Source: Nitrobacteraceae bacterium AZCC 2146
Lineage (GTDB): Bacteria > Pseudomonadota > Alphaproteobacteria > Rhizobiales > Xanthobacteraceae
DNA length: 64,000 bases
Reading direction: 5' to 3'
NCBI GenBank assembly: GCA_036924855.1
Contig: JBAGRP010000001.1
Span: 5,382,001 to 5,446,000, forward strand
Shown: positions 40,295 through 48,524 of the stretch, piece by piece
Numbering within the stretch: position 1 is the first letter of the stretch
Layout of the letters: each line of letters opens with the position of its first letter
The notes under the pieces: generated by a model
Database searches by the model: none
Seen by the model: only the letters and a program-made list of their open reading frames with translations
What the model was told of the DNA's origin: nothing
Program-made: the position numbers and the translations under genes

Positions 40295-43200
40295 GCCTGC
40301 ACAAGGAAATCAGCTTCGAAGACGAGATTTGCTGTCATCTCGCCGCGCATGGCTGGCTCTACACAGAGGGTGATGCGGCGCTTTATGACCGCGCCCGCGC
40401 TCTGTTCCCGTCCGATCTGGTAGCATGGGTTCAGGCGACCCAGCTCAACGCGTGGCAAACGCTGGTCAAGAACCATGGCGCGGCAGCCGAGGCTGTGCTG
40501 CTCGACCGTATCCGCAAGCAACTTGATGATCGCGGTACACTCGATGTGTTGCGGCACGGCGTCGAACTGATGGGGCTGCGGCAACCGATAGCACTGGCCC
40601 AATTTAGGCCCGCTCTGGCCATGAACCCTGACATCCTCGCCCGCTACGCCTCGAACCGACTGCGGGTGGTGCGGCAAGTGCGATACTCGCTGGCAAACGA
40701 GAATTGCATAGACCTCGTGCTGTTCCTAAATGGCCTCCCGGTAGCCACGGTCGAACTCAAGACCGATTTTACTCAGAGCATCGGCGATGCCATCGACCAG
40801 TATCGCTTCGACCGTAACCCGCGATCGAAAGGACAGGGCGTCGAGCCGCTCTTGGGCTTTCCGAGCGGGGCGCTGGTGCATTTCGCGGTGAGCAACACCG
40901 AGGTCCACATGGCCACGCAGTTAGCTGGCCCCGCCACGATCTTCCTGCCTTTCAACAAGGGCAACAACGGTGCGAAGGGCAATCCCGTCAATCCCGCAGG
41001 CCACCGTACCAGCTACCTTTGGGAAGAGGTCTGGCAGCGCGACAGTTGGCTGGAGATCATCGGGCGTTATCTGGTGACCCGGCGCGATGAAAGGAAGAAG
41101 ATCACCAGCGTCACCTTCCCGCGCTACCATCAGCTCGATGCCACCCGGAAATTGCAAGCCAAGGTGCTTGAGGAAGGCGCTGGCGGCAAGTTCCTCATCC
41201 AGCACTCGGCAGGCTCCGGGAAGACAAACTCCATTGCTTGGTCCGCCCACTTCCTCGCCGACCTGCACGACGCCAAGAACCAGAAGCTCTTCTCCACCGT
41301 CATCGTCATCTCCGACCGGAACGTCATCGATGCCCAGCTCCAGGACGCGCTGTTCGACTTCCAGCGCACAACCGGCGTCGTGGCCACCATCAAGTCTGAA
41401 GGTGCTAGCAAGAGCGGGCAACTCGCGGAGGCACTCGCGGGAGGCAAAAAGATCATCGTCTGTACGATCCAGACCTTTCCGTTTGCGCTGGAGGAGGTCC
41501 GCAAGCTGGCTGCAACTGAGGGCAAGCGGTTCGCCGTGATTGCGGATGAGGCCCATTCGTCACAGACGGGTGAGGCTGCTGCAAAGCTCAAGCAGGTGCT
41601 GTCGCCCGAGGAGCTTGAAGACTTGGGAGACGGCGGCGAGGTCAGCGCCGAAGACGTGCTTGCGGCACAGATGGCAGCTCGCGCCAGCGACACCGGGATC
41701 ACATACGTGGCCTTCACCGCCACCCCCAAAGCCAAGACGCTGCAATTGTTCGGACGGCCGCCTAACCCCGATCTGCCAGCCGGTGACAACAATCTCCCAG
41801 CGCCCTTTCATGTCTATTCGATGCGACAGGCCATCGAGGAGGGGTTCATCCTCGATGTGCTGAAGAATTACACGCCCTATCGGCTGGCGTTCCGCCTCGC
41901 CAACAATGGCAAGGAGTGGGACGAAAAGGAGGTGGAGCGCGATACGGCTCTGAAGGGGATCATGCGCTGGGTGCGTCTGCATCCCTATAACATCAGCCAG
42001 AAGGTCCAGATCGTCGTCGAGCATTTCCGCGAGAACGTGTCGCCTCTGCTGGAGGGGCGAGCCAAGGCGATGGTGGTGCTAGGGAGCCGCGTGGAGGCGG
42101 TGCGGTGGCAGATTGCCATCGACAAATACATCAAGTCTCGGGGTTACAAGATCGGAACGCTGGTCGCGTTCTCTGGTGAGGTCGATGACAGCGATTCTGG
42201 CCCCGACGCCTTCACAGAGACCAGCAAAGTCCTCAATCCCGGTCTGAACGGGCGGGATATCCGCGATGCGTTCAAGGGCGATGAGTTTAAAATCTTGCTT
42301 GTCGCGAACAAGTTCCAGACAGGCTTCGACCAGCCTTTGCTCTGCGGCATGTATGTGGATCGGCGCCTTGCTGGCATCCAGGCGGTGCAGACCCTCTCGC
42401 GGCTGAATCGGTCCTATCCCGGCAAGGACACGACCTACGTGCTGGACTTCGTCAACAGCTCCGAGGAAGTGCTGGCCGCATTCAAGACCTACTATGACAC
42501 GGCGGAGCTGGAGGGCGTCACCGACCCCAACCTCGTCTACGATCTGCGAGCGAAGCTCGATGCGTCGGGCCACTACGATGAGTTTGAAGTGAATCGTGTC
42601 GTGGCCGTCGAGATGAACCCAAAGAGCAAGCAGGGTGACCTGATCGCCGCACTGGAGCCAGTTGCGGATCGCCTCCTGAAGCGGTTCAAACAGGCGAAGG
42701 AGAAGTTGCTCACTGCACAAGCGAAGAAGGACGAAAAGGCCACCGAGGAGGCTAACGGGGAGATTAATGCGCTGATCCTGTTCAAGGCCGATTTGGGCGC
42801 GTTCCAGCGCATGTACAGTTTCCTGTCGCAGATATTTGACTACGGCAACACCGCCATCGAGAAGCGGTTCATGTTCTATCGGCGGCTAATCCCGCTGCTG
42901 GAGTTCGGCCGCGAGCGCGAAGGCATTGATCTTTCGAAGGTGAAGCTTACCCACCATAACCTGAAGGATCAGGGCAAGCTGCAGTTGTCGCTCGGAGATG
43001 GTGACGCGCCCAAGCTGCCGCCGCTCTCGGAGGCCGGTTCGGCATCAGTGCATGAGAAGGAGAAGGCTCTGCTGGCGGAGATTATCGCAAAGGTGAATGA
43101 TCTGTTCGACGGCGACCTCACTGACGACGATCAGCTTGTCTACGTGAACAACGTGATCAAGGGGAAGTTGCTGGAATCGGAAGAGCTGGTCCTTCAGGCC

Positions 43201-43419
43201 AACAACAATACCAAGGCGCAGTTTGCGAATTCGCCGACGCTGTCGAAGGAAATTATGAATGCTGTCATGGATGCTCTTGTCGCCCACACGGCGATGAGCA
43301 AGCAAGCCATCGATTCTCCGAAAGTGCGCGAAGGGCTGAAGGATGTGCTACTCGGGCCGGGGCAGTTGTACGAAGCATTGAAAAATAAGGCGGGCGGGCA
43401 GGGACTAGAAGGCGGATAG
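40291..43419 (+). CDS. hsdR: Type I restriction-modification system, restriction subunit
   Basis: This 1042-aa motor-nuclease translocates and cuts unmodified DNA. The N-terminal endonuclease domain has the PD-(D/E)xK-type core (CIDLVLFLNG ... VATVELKTDF, about 130-155). The helicase part has Walker A HSAGSGKTNSI (about 305), the DEAH box in VIADEAHSSQ (about 417), FTATPKAKTLQLFG (about 475) and QTGFDQPLL (about 680). A C-terminal helical region completes the length expected for HsdR. No frameshift is seen, so the hsdMSR system appears intact. Confidence 0.96.
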   Translation: MSLHKEISFEDEICCHLAAHGWLYTEGDAALYDRARALFPSDLVAWVQATQLNAWQTLVKNHGAAAEAVLLDRIRKQLDDRGTLDVLRHGVELMGLRQPIALAQFRPALAMNPDILARYASNRLRVVRQVRYSLANENCIDLVLFLNGLPVATVELKTDFTQSIGDAIDQYRFDRNPRSKGQGVEPLLGFPSGALVHFAVSNTEVHMATQLAGPATIFLPFNKGNNGAKGNPVNPAGHRTSYLWEEVWQRDSWLEIIGRYLVTRRDERKKITSVTFPRYHQLDATRKLQAKVLEEGAGGKFLIQHSAGSGKTNSIAWSAHFLADLHDAKNQKLFSTVIVISDRNVIDAQLQDALFDFQRTTGVVATIKSEGASKSGQLAEALAGGKKIIVCTIQTFPFALEEVRKLAATEGKRFAVIADEAHSSQTGEAAAKLKQVLSPEELEDLGDGGEVSAEDVLAAQMAARASDTGITYVAFTATPKAKTLQLFGRPPNPDLPAGDNNLPAPFHVYSMRQAIEEGFILDVLKNYTPYRLAFRLANNGKEWDEKEVERDTALKGIMRWVRLHPYNISQKVQIVVEHFRENVSPLLEGRAKAMVVLGSRVEAVRWQIAIDKYIKSRGYKIGTLVAFSGEVDDSDSGPDAFTETSKVLNPGLNGRDIRDAFKGDEFKILLVANKFQTGFDQPLLCGMYVDRRLAGIQAVQTLSRLNRSYPGKDTTYVLDFVNSSEEVLAAFKTYYDTAELEGVTDPNLVYDLRAKLDASGHYDEFEVNRVVAVEMNPKSKQGDLIAALEPVADRLLKRFKQAKEKLLTAQAKKDEKATEEANGEINALILFKADLGAFQRMYSFLSQIFDYGNTAIEKRFMFYRRLIPLLEFGREREGIDLSKVKLTHHNLKDQGKLQLSLGDGDAPKLPPLSEAGSASVHEKEKALLAEIIAKVNDLFDGDLTDDDQLVYVNNVIKGKLLESEELVLQANNNTKAQFANSPTLSKEIMNAVMDALVAHTAMSKQAIDSPKVREGLKDVLLGPGQLYEALKNKAGGQGLEGG

Positions 43420-43455
43420 TTAGCGGGCGTCCCGACCCGAATGCGTCAATCCGGC

Positions 43456-44631
43456 TTAGGCGAGTGGGAGCCAGTCAATGGGGCCCGACGAATTGTCCAA
43501 TGGGCGATGTCCATCTCGGTGCATTTGTTCGAATTTTGGTTTCACCGCGTCCCAAACAACGTCAAATAAGTCCAACAATGTCATCCGGAAGCCAGCAAAT
43601 TCCTCAGCCCGAGTTGCCAAGACATGCATGTCATACTGATCTAAGGCATCAATCCTCTCGCGCACGGGCGGGTGGTGTTTGCGCGGGGGCGGGCAGTCTG
43701 CCCCAGTTTCCAACATCTCTCGTCCGCGAGCCACTAGGTCAAGCGCACCCAGTATTAGTGCCCCTCCAGCGCCGGAGACTAGAAATACGTCTGGCGCGTT
43801 TGGATCCAATTGGCTTACCGCGACTGAGACAATGCGGGCAAAGATGTCCGCTTCATGCTCTTCATCGAATGGCGATTCTTGGGAAATAGAAGCTTCGGTA
43901 ATGCCGTGCTTTAATGCGTGGTGACCGTATTCGTGAGCTATCGTGAATACTTCCATAGCATCCAGCAATAACGCTCGCACACCTAATGCTCTCCCTTCCG
44001 GTGCGGGCCCCAATCCCGCTGGGGGCGTACCTTCCATTGCGTACGACACTAGGACGCGCAGCCATTCCTCTACTATCCACGGCTCTGCGTTCAGTCGCCC
44101 CAGTATCGAAGCGGGGCTTAAGTCGAAAGTTGCGTTCACTTGGTCAACAAACGTGTGCGCCAACACCTTGCTTATTAAATCGCAGAAAGTGATAAAAGGA
44201 AGTGTGACCTCGATAATACTCGTGTCTGTCTTCAGCACAGGCATTTGACTGGCAACGACACCTGCCAGACGCGACACTCCAAAGACGACGCCATTTCGGA
44301 CCGGCACCTCTAGTTTGCGACATGCCGTCTCAACTCTGTCAACAATGGAGTTTAAAAGGAAAATGGCGCCTAAGTCGTCGAACTCAGACTTATCGGATTG
44401 ATTTTCTAAAAGTTCTAGAAATCTATCAGCCGTTTTTTCGGCATCTCCATCGTCAGCGCCAGCCCGTTTCGCGATTTCTATTATTGTCGCCCGATTGTCC
44501 CTCATCCATTTCAAATATTCTTCGCGGGTAGTAGCCACCGCGCCACTTTTTCTTGCATCAGCAGCTTGCCTTTGACGTCTGTACCCTTCGGCCGCATCCA
44601 ATGCCTCGATCTGCTCGCTATCGCTCGCCAT
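43456..44631 (-). CDS. Zinc-metallopeptidase-like protein of the island
   Basis: This 391-aa cytoplasmic protein has a zinc-peptidase motif HEYGHHALKHG (HExxH, about residue 237) followed 27 residues later by EEHEADIFA, whose Glu fits the third zinc ligand of gluzincin-type enzymes. The flanking regions are helical, with no signal peptide or membrane segment. The layout recalls abortive-infection peptidases such as Lit (U49) and IrrE-like proteases, but I cannot assign a family. It is convergent with hsdR, 36 bp away, and visibly AT-richer than the core genes. A defence role is inference from context. Confidence 0.6.
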   Translation of the reverse strand: MASDSEQIEALDAAEGYRRQRQAADARKSGAVATTREEYLKWMRDNRATIIEIAKRAGADDGDAEKTADRFLELLENQSDKSEFDDLGAIFLLNSIVDRVETACRKLEVPVRNGVVFGVSRLAGVVASQMPVLKTDTSIIEVTLPFITFCDLISKVLAHTFVDQVNATFDLSPASILGRLNAEPWIVEEWLRVLVSYAMEGTPPAGLGPAPEGRALGVRALLLDAMEVFTIAHEYGHHALKHGITEASISQESPFDEEHEADIFARIVSVAVSQLDPNAPDVFLVSGAGGALILGALDLVARGREMLETGADCPPPRKHHPPVRERIDALDQYDMHVLATRAEEFAGFRMTLLDLFDVVWDAVKPKFEQMHRDGHRPLDNSSGPIDWLPLA

Positions 44632-44661
44632 TTCATCTTGCCTTCTTGAAAGTCGATATCG

Positions 44662-45438
44662 CTACGATTTGCGTTGTTGAAAAAGGTCGGCTTGTTTCGC
44701 TTCATCGAGGCGCAAAACCCCAAGCAACTGCCAGGTCTGCGGTCGCTTTGCTTGATTGCCGAGGGCGAAGACCATGCCTTTGGCGGGGTACTCGACGTTG
44801 TACACGGCGGCCATCCGCTCAAGTGCTCCGCTATCTCCGTAGAGCTTTCGCCAGCGCCAGAACATGACGTGCGTCTCCCAGTCTCCATTTTGGTAGTCGT
44901 GACGGCCAGCGTCATCTTCAAACTGGAACCGGAAGTCGAATGGCGACGGCTCAAGCTCCGCTAACTCTTTGTCGAAGATCGACGTTTGCTGGGCAGCAAA
45001 TTTGTAAGCCTCCCGCTCCTCAGCGAGAGCGGTGGAGGTCTTCCGCTTAGCGATGAACTTCGTGTTACGAGGTCTGACGAGTGTGAGCGAGCGGCCTTGG
45101 CTCATCGCCTCCATCGCCGAGCCTGTGATCAGAGGGCTAAGGAGACGACTGCGCTCGGCTTGCGGAAGAGAATTCTCAACAGCGATGCTGTCTTCATATA
45201 CGTGACAACTCTCTTTGCGGTGGTCGCGCGTGGGAGGCCGGTATCCGAACCTGACCCAGTCCCACCGAGCGAAGCTGCTGTCACCTTGGAGGTGGCGGAA
45301 GCGAACTGGAAAGAGGCGCTTCCATTCCCCTTCTGCGGTCACGCCAGCACAGCAGACCGTCTCTCCGTAAGTCTTACTGGGCTGTGGCAGCGCCTTGATC
45401 AGCACGGCCACGCGGGAGCTTTGCTGCGTTGCGGACAT
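44662..45438 (-). CDS. Conserved protein paired with DUF488
   Basis: This 258-aa protein (VAVLIKALPQPSKTYGETVCCAGV near the N-terminus, then KRLFPVRFRHL, DSIAVENSLP, LTLVRPRNTKFI) is of a family I remember next to DUF488 genes in restriction and mobile regions; its function is unknown. The start ATG at 45438 lies inside the upstream DUF488 gene (65-nt overlap), so the two are co-expressed. An upstream ATG at 45501 is possible. No catalytic motif is obvious; two adjacent Cys (VCC) are conserved in my memory of the family. Confidence 0.65.
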   Translation of the reverse strand: MSATQQSSRVAVLIKALPQPSKTYGETVCCAGVTAEGEWKRLFPVRFRHLQGDSSFARWDWVRFGYRPPTRDHRKESCHVYEDSIAVENSLPQAERSRLLSPLITGSAMEAMSQGRSLTLVRPRNTKFIAKRKTSTALAEEREAYKFAAQQTSIFDKELAELEPSPFDFRFQFEDDAGRHDYQNGDWETHVMFWRWRKLYGDSGALERMAAVYNVEYPAKGMVFALGNQAKRPQTWQLLGVLRLDEAKQADLFQQRKS

Positions 45439-45886
45439 ATCGGCCGGGTTCGTCACCGTACAGGTGGAATGTGCTGATTCCCCTAGGTAGCTGAGCCGCA
45501 ACTATAAGTCGATGGCACTCTGCGGGTTCGCGCTCGAAGCACATAAGGCAGGTCGCCTGCTTCTTAACGAGTGCGGTTAGCTCCTTGAGCGTTGCCTGAG
45601 GTTCGGCCTGTGCGAGGTGCTTGTTATAGATCGCGCGGAACTGGTCATAGCGCCCCGCCCGTGCGGCCTCGCGACCATCCTTGGGATCGCCCAGCGCACC
45701 GAGATGAATGTAGCCCATCCCCTCCCGCTCGATCCGCTCTCGCAGCCCGTTCTTGGAGAAACCCTTCTTCCGTGACAGGGGCAGCGCCCTCACGTCGGCC
45801 AGAAGGTGGACGCCCACAGCCTTGAGCGTGGCCACGAACCGATCAATGTCGGTGCCTTCATAGCCAATCGTGTAGACAGTTGTCAT
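45374..45886 (-). CDS. DUF488-family protein
   Basis: This 170-aa protein has the DUF488 hallmarks: VYTIGYEGTDIDRFVATL at the N-terminus, LLADVRALPLSRKKGFSK (the DVR-P-S-R block), YIHLGALGDP, and the Cys-rich CLMCFEREPAECHRLIVA. The family is found near toxin, restriction and repair genes; no activity is established to my knowledge. The start ATG at 45886 follows a weak site; the open frame to 46015 is not similar to the family. Its tail overlaps the next gene by 65 nt. Confidence 0.82.
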   Translation of the reverse strand: MTTVYTIGYEGTDIDRFVATLKAVGVHLLADVRALPLSRKKGFSKNGLRERIEREGMGYIHLGALGDPKDGREAARAGRYDQFRAIYNKHLAQAEPQATLKELTALVKKQATCLMCFEREPAECHRLIVAAQLPRGISTFHLYGDEPGRYVRNAAKLPRGRADQGAATAQ

Positions 45887-46027
45887 GGGGCAAATCATTC
45901 CAGCTTGATGCGATGCTGCTCTGCACCGGTTAAGGTCTCGTTGCAACCCAAGCACGTGACGCAAATACACTGATCTGGTTCCATCGATCAGCTTGCCACA
46001 GCCGTGTCCCGGCACAGCCCGGCAAGA

Positions 46028-46567
46028 TCACTCCAAGGCGCGATACACAGACGCGCGACCGATCTTGAGGGCCTTCGCGATGGCAGATGGACCCATGCCT
46101 TGTGCCTTCATCTCGCGCACCTTCGCGGTATCGATTTTGGACGGGCGGCCCTTGTAAACGCCTGCGGCCTTGGCCTTGGCGATGCCTTCCATCTGGCGCT
46201 CCTTTCGTAGGTTCGTCTCGAACTCAGCGAACACGCCGAGCATGTCGAGGAAAGCCTTACCGGCTGCAGTGCTCGTATCGATGGGCTGCTCGGTGGCCTT
46301 GAGCGATGCCCCCTTGGCCCTCACAGCCCGCACGATGTCCTGCAGGTCGCCGATGCTACGTGCCAGCCTATCGATCCGGGTGACCATCAGCACATCGCCA
46401 ACCCTCAAAAAGTCCAATACCGTCTGCAACTCGGTGCGACCGTTGGTGGTCGTGCCTGATCGCTTCTCGGCACGGATCATGTCGCACCCGGCGGAAAGCA
46501 GAGCGGCCTCCTGTATCTCCAATCTCTGATCGGTGGTGCTCACTCGGGCGTAGCCGATAACGGTCAT
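46028..46567 (-). CDS. Serine recombinase (Tn3/Hin resolvase type)
   Basis: This 179-aa protein has the resolvase catalytic domain with Ser in GYARVSTTDQ (residue 10), VLMVTRIDRLARSIGDL, and EFETNLRKERQMEGI. A C-terminal helix-turn-helix (MKAQGMGPSAIAKALKIGRASVYRAL) binds the crossover site. Length and order match Tn3-type resolvases and DNA invertases. The start ATG at 46567 has AAAGGA upstream. A res-like cluster of half sites lies immediately upstream (46579-46662). No transposase is nearby, so its role may be dimer resolution of the island or it may be a transposon remnant. Confidence 0.92.
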   Translation of the reverse strand: MTVIGYARVSTTDQRLEIQEAALLSAGCDMIRAEKRSGTTTNGRTELQTVLDFLRVGDVLMVTRIDRLARSIGDLQDIVRAVRAKGASLKATEQPIDTSTAAGKAFLDMLGVFAEFETNLRKERQMEGIAKAKAAGVYKGRPSKIDTAKVREMKAQGMGPSAIAKALKIGRASVYRALE

Positions 46568-46578
46568 GGTCGATCCTT

Positions 46579-46702
46579 TGTCTCATATGGGTCTAGACCA
46601 CGGACGATTAGTGTCTCATAAATCGAACGTCAACCCTTGTGAGACGGTTGGGCTGTCTCACGTCGGTGCCTCGTCGGGGTATACCCTAACGGACGTTCGA
46701 TT
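46579..46702. promoter_or_regulatory. res-like site of the serine recombinase
   Basis: Resolvase-like half sites TGTCTCATA occur at 46579 and 46612, TGTCTCACG at 46654, and an inverted GTCTCACAA at 46646-46638. GTGAGAC and GTCTCAC form an inverted repeat (46639-46661). AATCGAACGTC (46621-46631) is repeated in inverse as GACGTTCGATT (46692-46702). The arrangement directly upstream of the resolvase gene resembles the multi-site res regions of Tn3-type elements. Confidence 0.55.
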
Positions 46703-46826
46703 GAGAGTGAGGCGCGTTCGCCCTCGACCATAGCTGTCGCTGACCGCCGCTGCGAAGGTATGATATGGGGTATCTCGTCGGCTGCATACACGACGAGCCG
46801 AAGGTACGTAGCAAGAGAGATCAGCA

Positions 46827-47471
46827 GTGCAGGTAGGGAAGAACGACAAGCTCGCCGGGGTGCGCTTGATCAAGGTGCGAGATTTTCTGAGGCAGCACGA
46901 TGAAAGCTTCAGCGGTGAGGCTCTTGCTGAGTTCTTCAAGGTCAATGGTGACCGGAAGCAAGAAATCGAACAAGGGCTACTCGGCGCTGGTTATTCAGAA
47001 CACCACCAGAGTGAAAAATCGCGCTATCTCGTCACGTCTCTCGGTCGGCAACTGTGCAATGCCAAGTTCGTCTCGCGGATTTCAAGAGAGCAGGCCCAGA
47101 CTCTGGTCCGATCATTTCTCGATCGGGTCGCCAGCATCAATGAGCGGGACGAACTCACGCACAGGGTTACGGGTGTTCGTGTCTTCGGCAGCTATGTTGG
47201 AGAGAGAGCCGACTTAGGCGACGTTGATCTTGCAGTAGCCATGGAGCCACGACGCGAGACCCACGTTGAGGAGAGCATCAAGCGAGCCGAGCAATCGGGT
47301 AAATCGATCCGCAATTTTATTGACCGGCTTTTCTTTGGTCAGAACGAAGTCAAGAAGATCCTCAAGGATGGAAGTCCCTACCTCTCCATTCATGACTTCG
47401 ATGAGGTGGAGAAACTGGGTACTCCCTACGAGGTGCTATTCTCACGGGATAAAGACCTGTCAAATGTCTGA
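46827..47471 (+). CDS. Nucleotidyltransferase-fold protein with N-terminal winged helix
   Basis: This 214-aa protein carries the DNA polymerase beta-type nucleotidyltransferase motif GSYVGERADLGDVDLAV (G-S then DxD, about residues 117-133), with both catalytic Asp present. The N-terminal 90 residues (FLRQHDESFSGEALAEFF) look like a winged helix. Minimal nucleotidyltransferases often act as antitoxins or toxins that AMPylate or modify tRNA. The start is a GTG at 46827 with a weak site. The next gene starts inside this one (8-nt overlap), so they form an operon. Confidence 0.7.
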   Translation: MQVGKNDKLAGVRLIKVRDFLRQHDESFSGEALAEFFKVNGDRKQEIEQGLLGAGYSEHHQSEKSRYLVTSLGRQLCNAKFVSRISREQAQTLVRSFLDRVASINERDELTHRVTGVRVFGSYVGERADLGDVDLAVAMEPRRETHVEESIKRAEQSGKSIRNFIDRLFFGQNEVKKILKDGSPYLSIHDFDEVEKLGTPYEVLFSRDKDLSNV

Positions 47472-48070
47472 GGGCCACGACGACGAAGAGCCCGGATTAG
47501 CCGACCTTATCGAGGCGAACCTGCGTCCTTGGAGCAGCTATTGGACGTGGAAGCATAAACCAACGGGGGAGAGTCGAGCTGCTTCTGAAATCCTCCGAGG
47601 CGCCGGTATCGTTGCAGAGGGCCTTGTCTCGCGTGGTGATCAAGACCCGCCTGATTGCGAAGCCAAGGTGGAAGGCTGTTTAACAGGCATCGAGGTCACC
47701 GAACTTGTCCATCAGCCGACCTTGGAACCGATCTTTGAAGGCGCTAAAGCAAAGGGCCCAAGGGAAGGAACCTACGAAAGGGGAGGCCTACTTTGTTTGG
47801 GACCGCGCCGATCTACTTGGCGCTCTCCAAGCTCGCATTGACGATAAGGACCGAGCGAAACTCAAAGGTGGGCCGTACGAGCGGTACATCCTTGTTGTCT
47901 ACACGGATGAGATGTTCCTTTCAGCCCCGCAGGTAGAACAGTGGCTGACAGGAGCGACGTTCCGAGCCAACCGCATCACCGACGTATTGCTTGGGCTGTC
48001 CTACGATCCGGCTCAGAAGAGCTGCCCAGTCTTCAAGCTTTGCGTCGTCAATTCAGGCCATGAAGGTTAG
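47464..48070 (+). pseudogene. Frameshifted hypothetical, possibly nuclease-like
   Basis: The first frame starts at ATG 47464 (MSEGHDDEEPGLADL) and remains plausible to about GIEVTELVHQPTLE. The second, +1 frame then continues SLKALKQRAQGKEP, GEAYFVWDRADLLGALQ and YERYILVVYTDEMFLSAP to the stop at 48070. The frames join at 47745-47752 if one C of an ACCG is surplus, giving about 200 aa. The DPPDCEAKVEG...GIEVTEL segment resembles a PD-(D/E)xK-type core (Asp, then E-V-T-E). Either the gene is recently broken, or this is a sequencing error or recoding. Confidence 0.55.
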
Positions 48071-48524
48071 GGTACGGGGGAATTGGGGGCCGTCCGACAC
48101 GTAACTAGCCTCTCACATTTTTAGTTAGAATTTGCAGGTGGCCCTCGAAAGCGGGCCCAATCTGGTCCCACTGAGACGCGTTTTGGGGCCGCTTGCAAAC
48201 TTTCAAAGCAGACGCTAGAAGCGATAACCAACTGAAGATGAAGGATTTTTCAGAAGGGCCAAACACGACGGAGAGCTGCTGGCGGCGTTGACATCGAGGG
48301 GGTCACAGGTTCGATCCCTGTCGCGCCCACCATTCTGTCCCTGAACCCGCAGACTGCCCCGCCGCCGACATGGGGCAAGCCGTTCAGGCGGGCGGCGTTG
48401 CCGTCTCGTGGACGTTTTTGCGCGTCAGCCCTGCAAATCAAAATTCTATTCCAAGAACAGCCATGTTCGTGGCATGATTCGGTTTCAGCTCGATGTCGAG
48501 TTTCGACCGGAAAGTAATGCCAGA
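48071..48524. other. Right border region of the island
   Basis: No convincing gene is seen. It holds attR at 48286-48336 and, after it, the upstream region of the glutamine-amidotransferase-like gene. Confidence 0.6.
48286..48336. repeat. attR: second copy of the 51-bp tRNA-Val repeat
   Basis: It is identical to 32861-32911 and includes the 3' end of the tRNA (anticodon loop side to CCA) but no 5' half, so no functional tRNA is encoded here. It defines the right edge of the island. Confidence 0.95.

Larger units (their letters stand above)
32861..48336. mobile_element. Integrative genomic island at tRNA-Val, with defence cargo
   Basis: Two identical 51-bp sequences flank the region: 32861-32911 overlaps the 3' part of tRNA-Val, and 48286-48336 is a free copy. 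A tyrosine integrase starts 99 bp inside the left copy and points inward. Cargo includes an ATPase, type I restriction-modification genes, a metallopeptidase-like gene, a DUF488 pair, a resolvase, and a nucleotidyltransferase operon. Several genes (hsdS variable regions, the metallopeptidase) are visibly more AT-rich than the flanks. No conjugation genes are seen, so it probably moves with outside help. Confidence 0.93.

Noticed and set aside
48286..48331. Second tRNA-Val gene at the island's right end.
   Set aside because: Only the 3' part of the tRNA is present; the 5' acceptor strand and D arm are missing, so it is attR.
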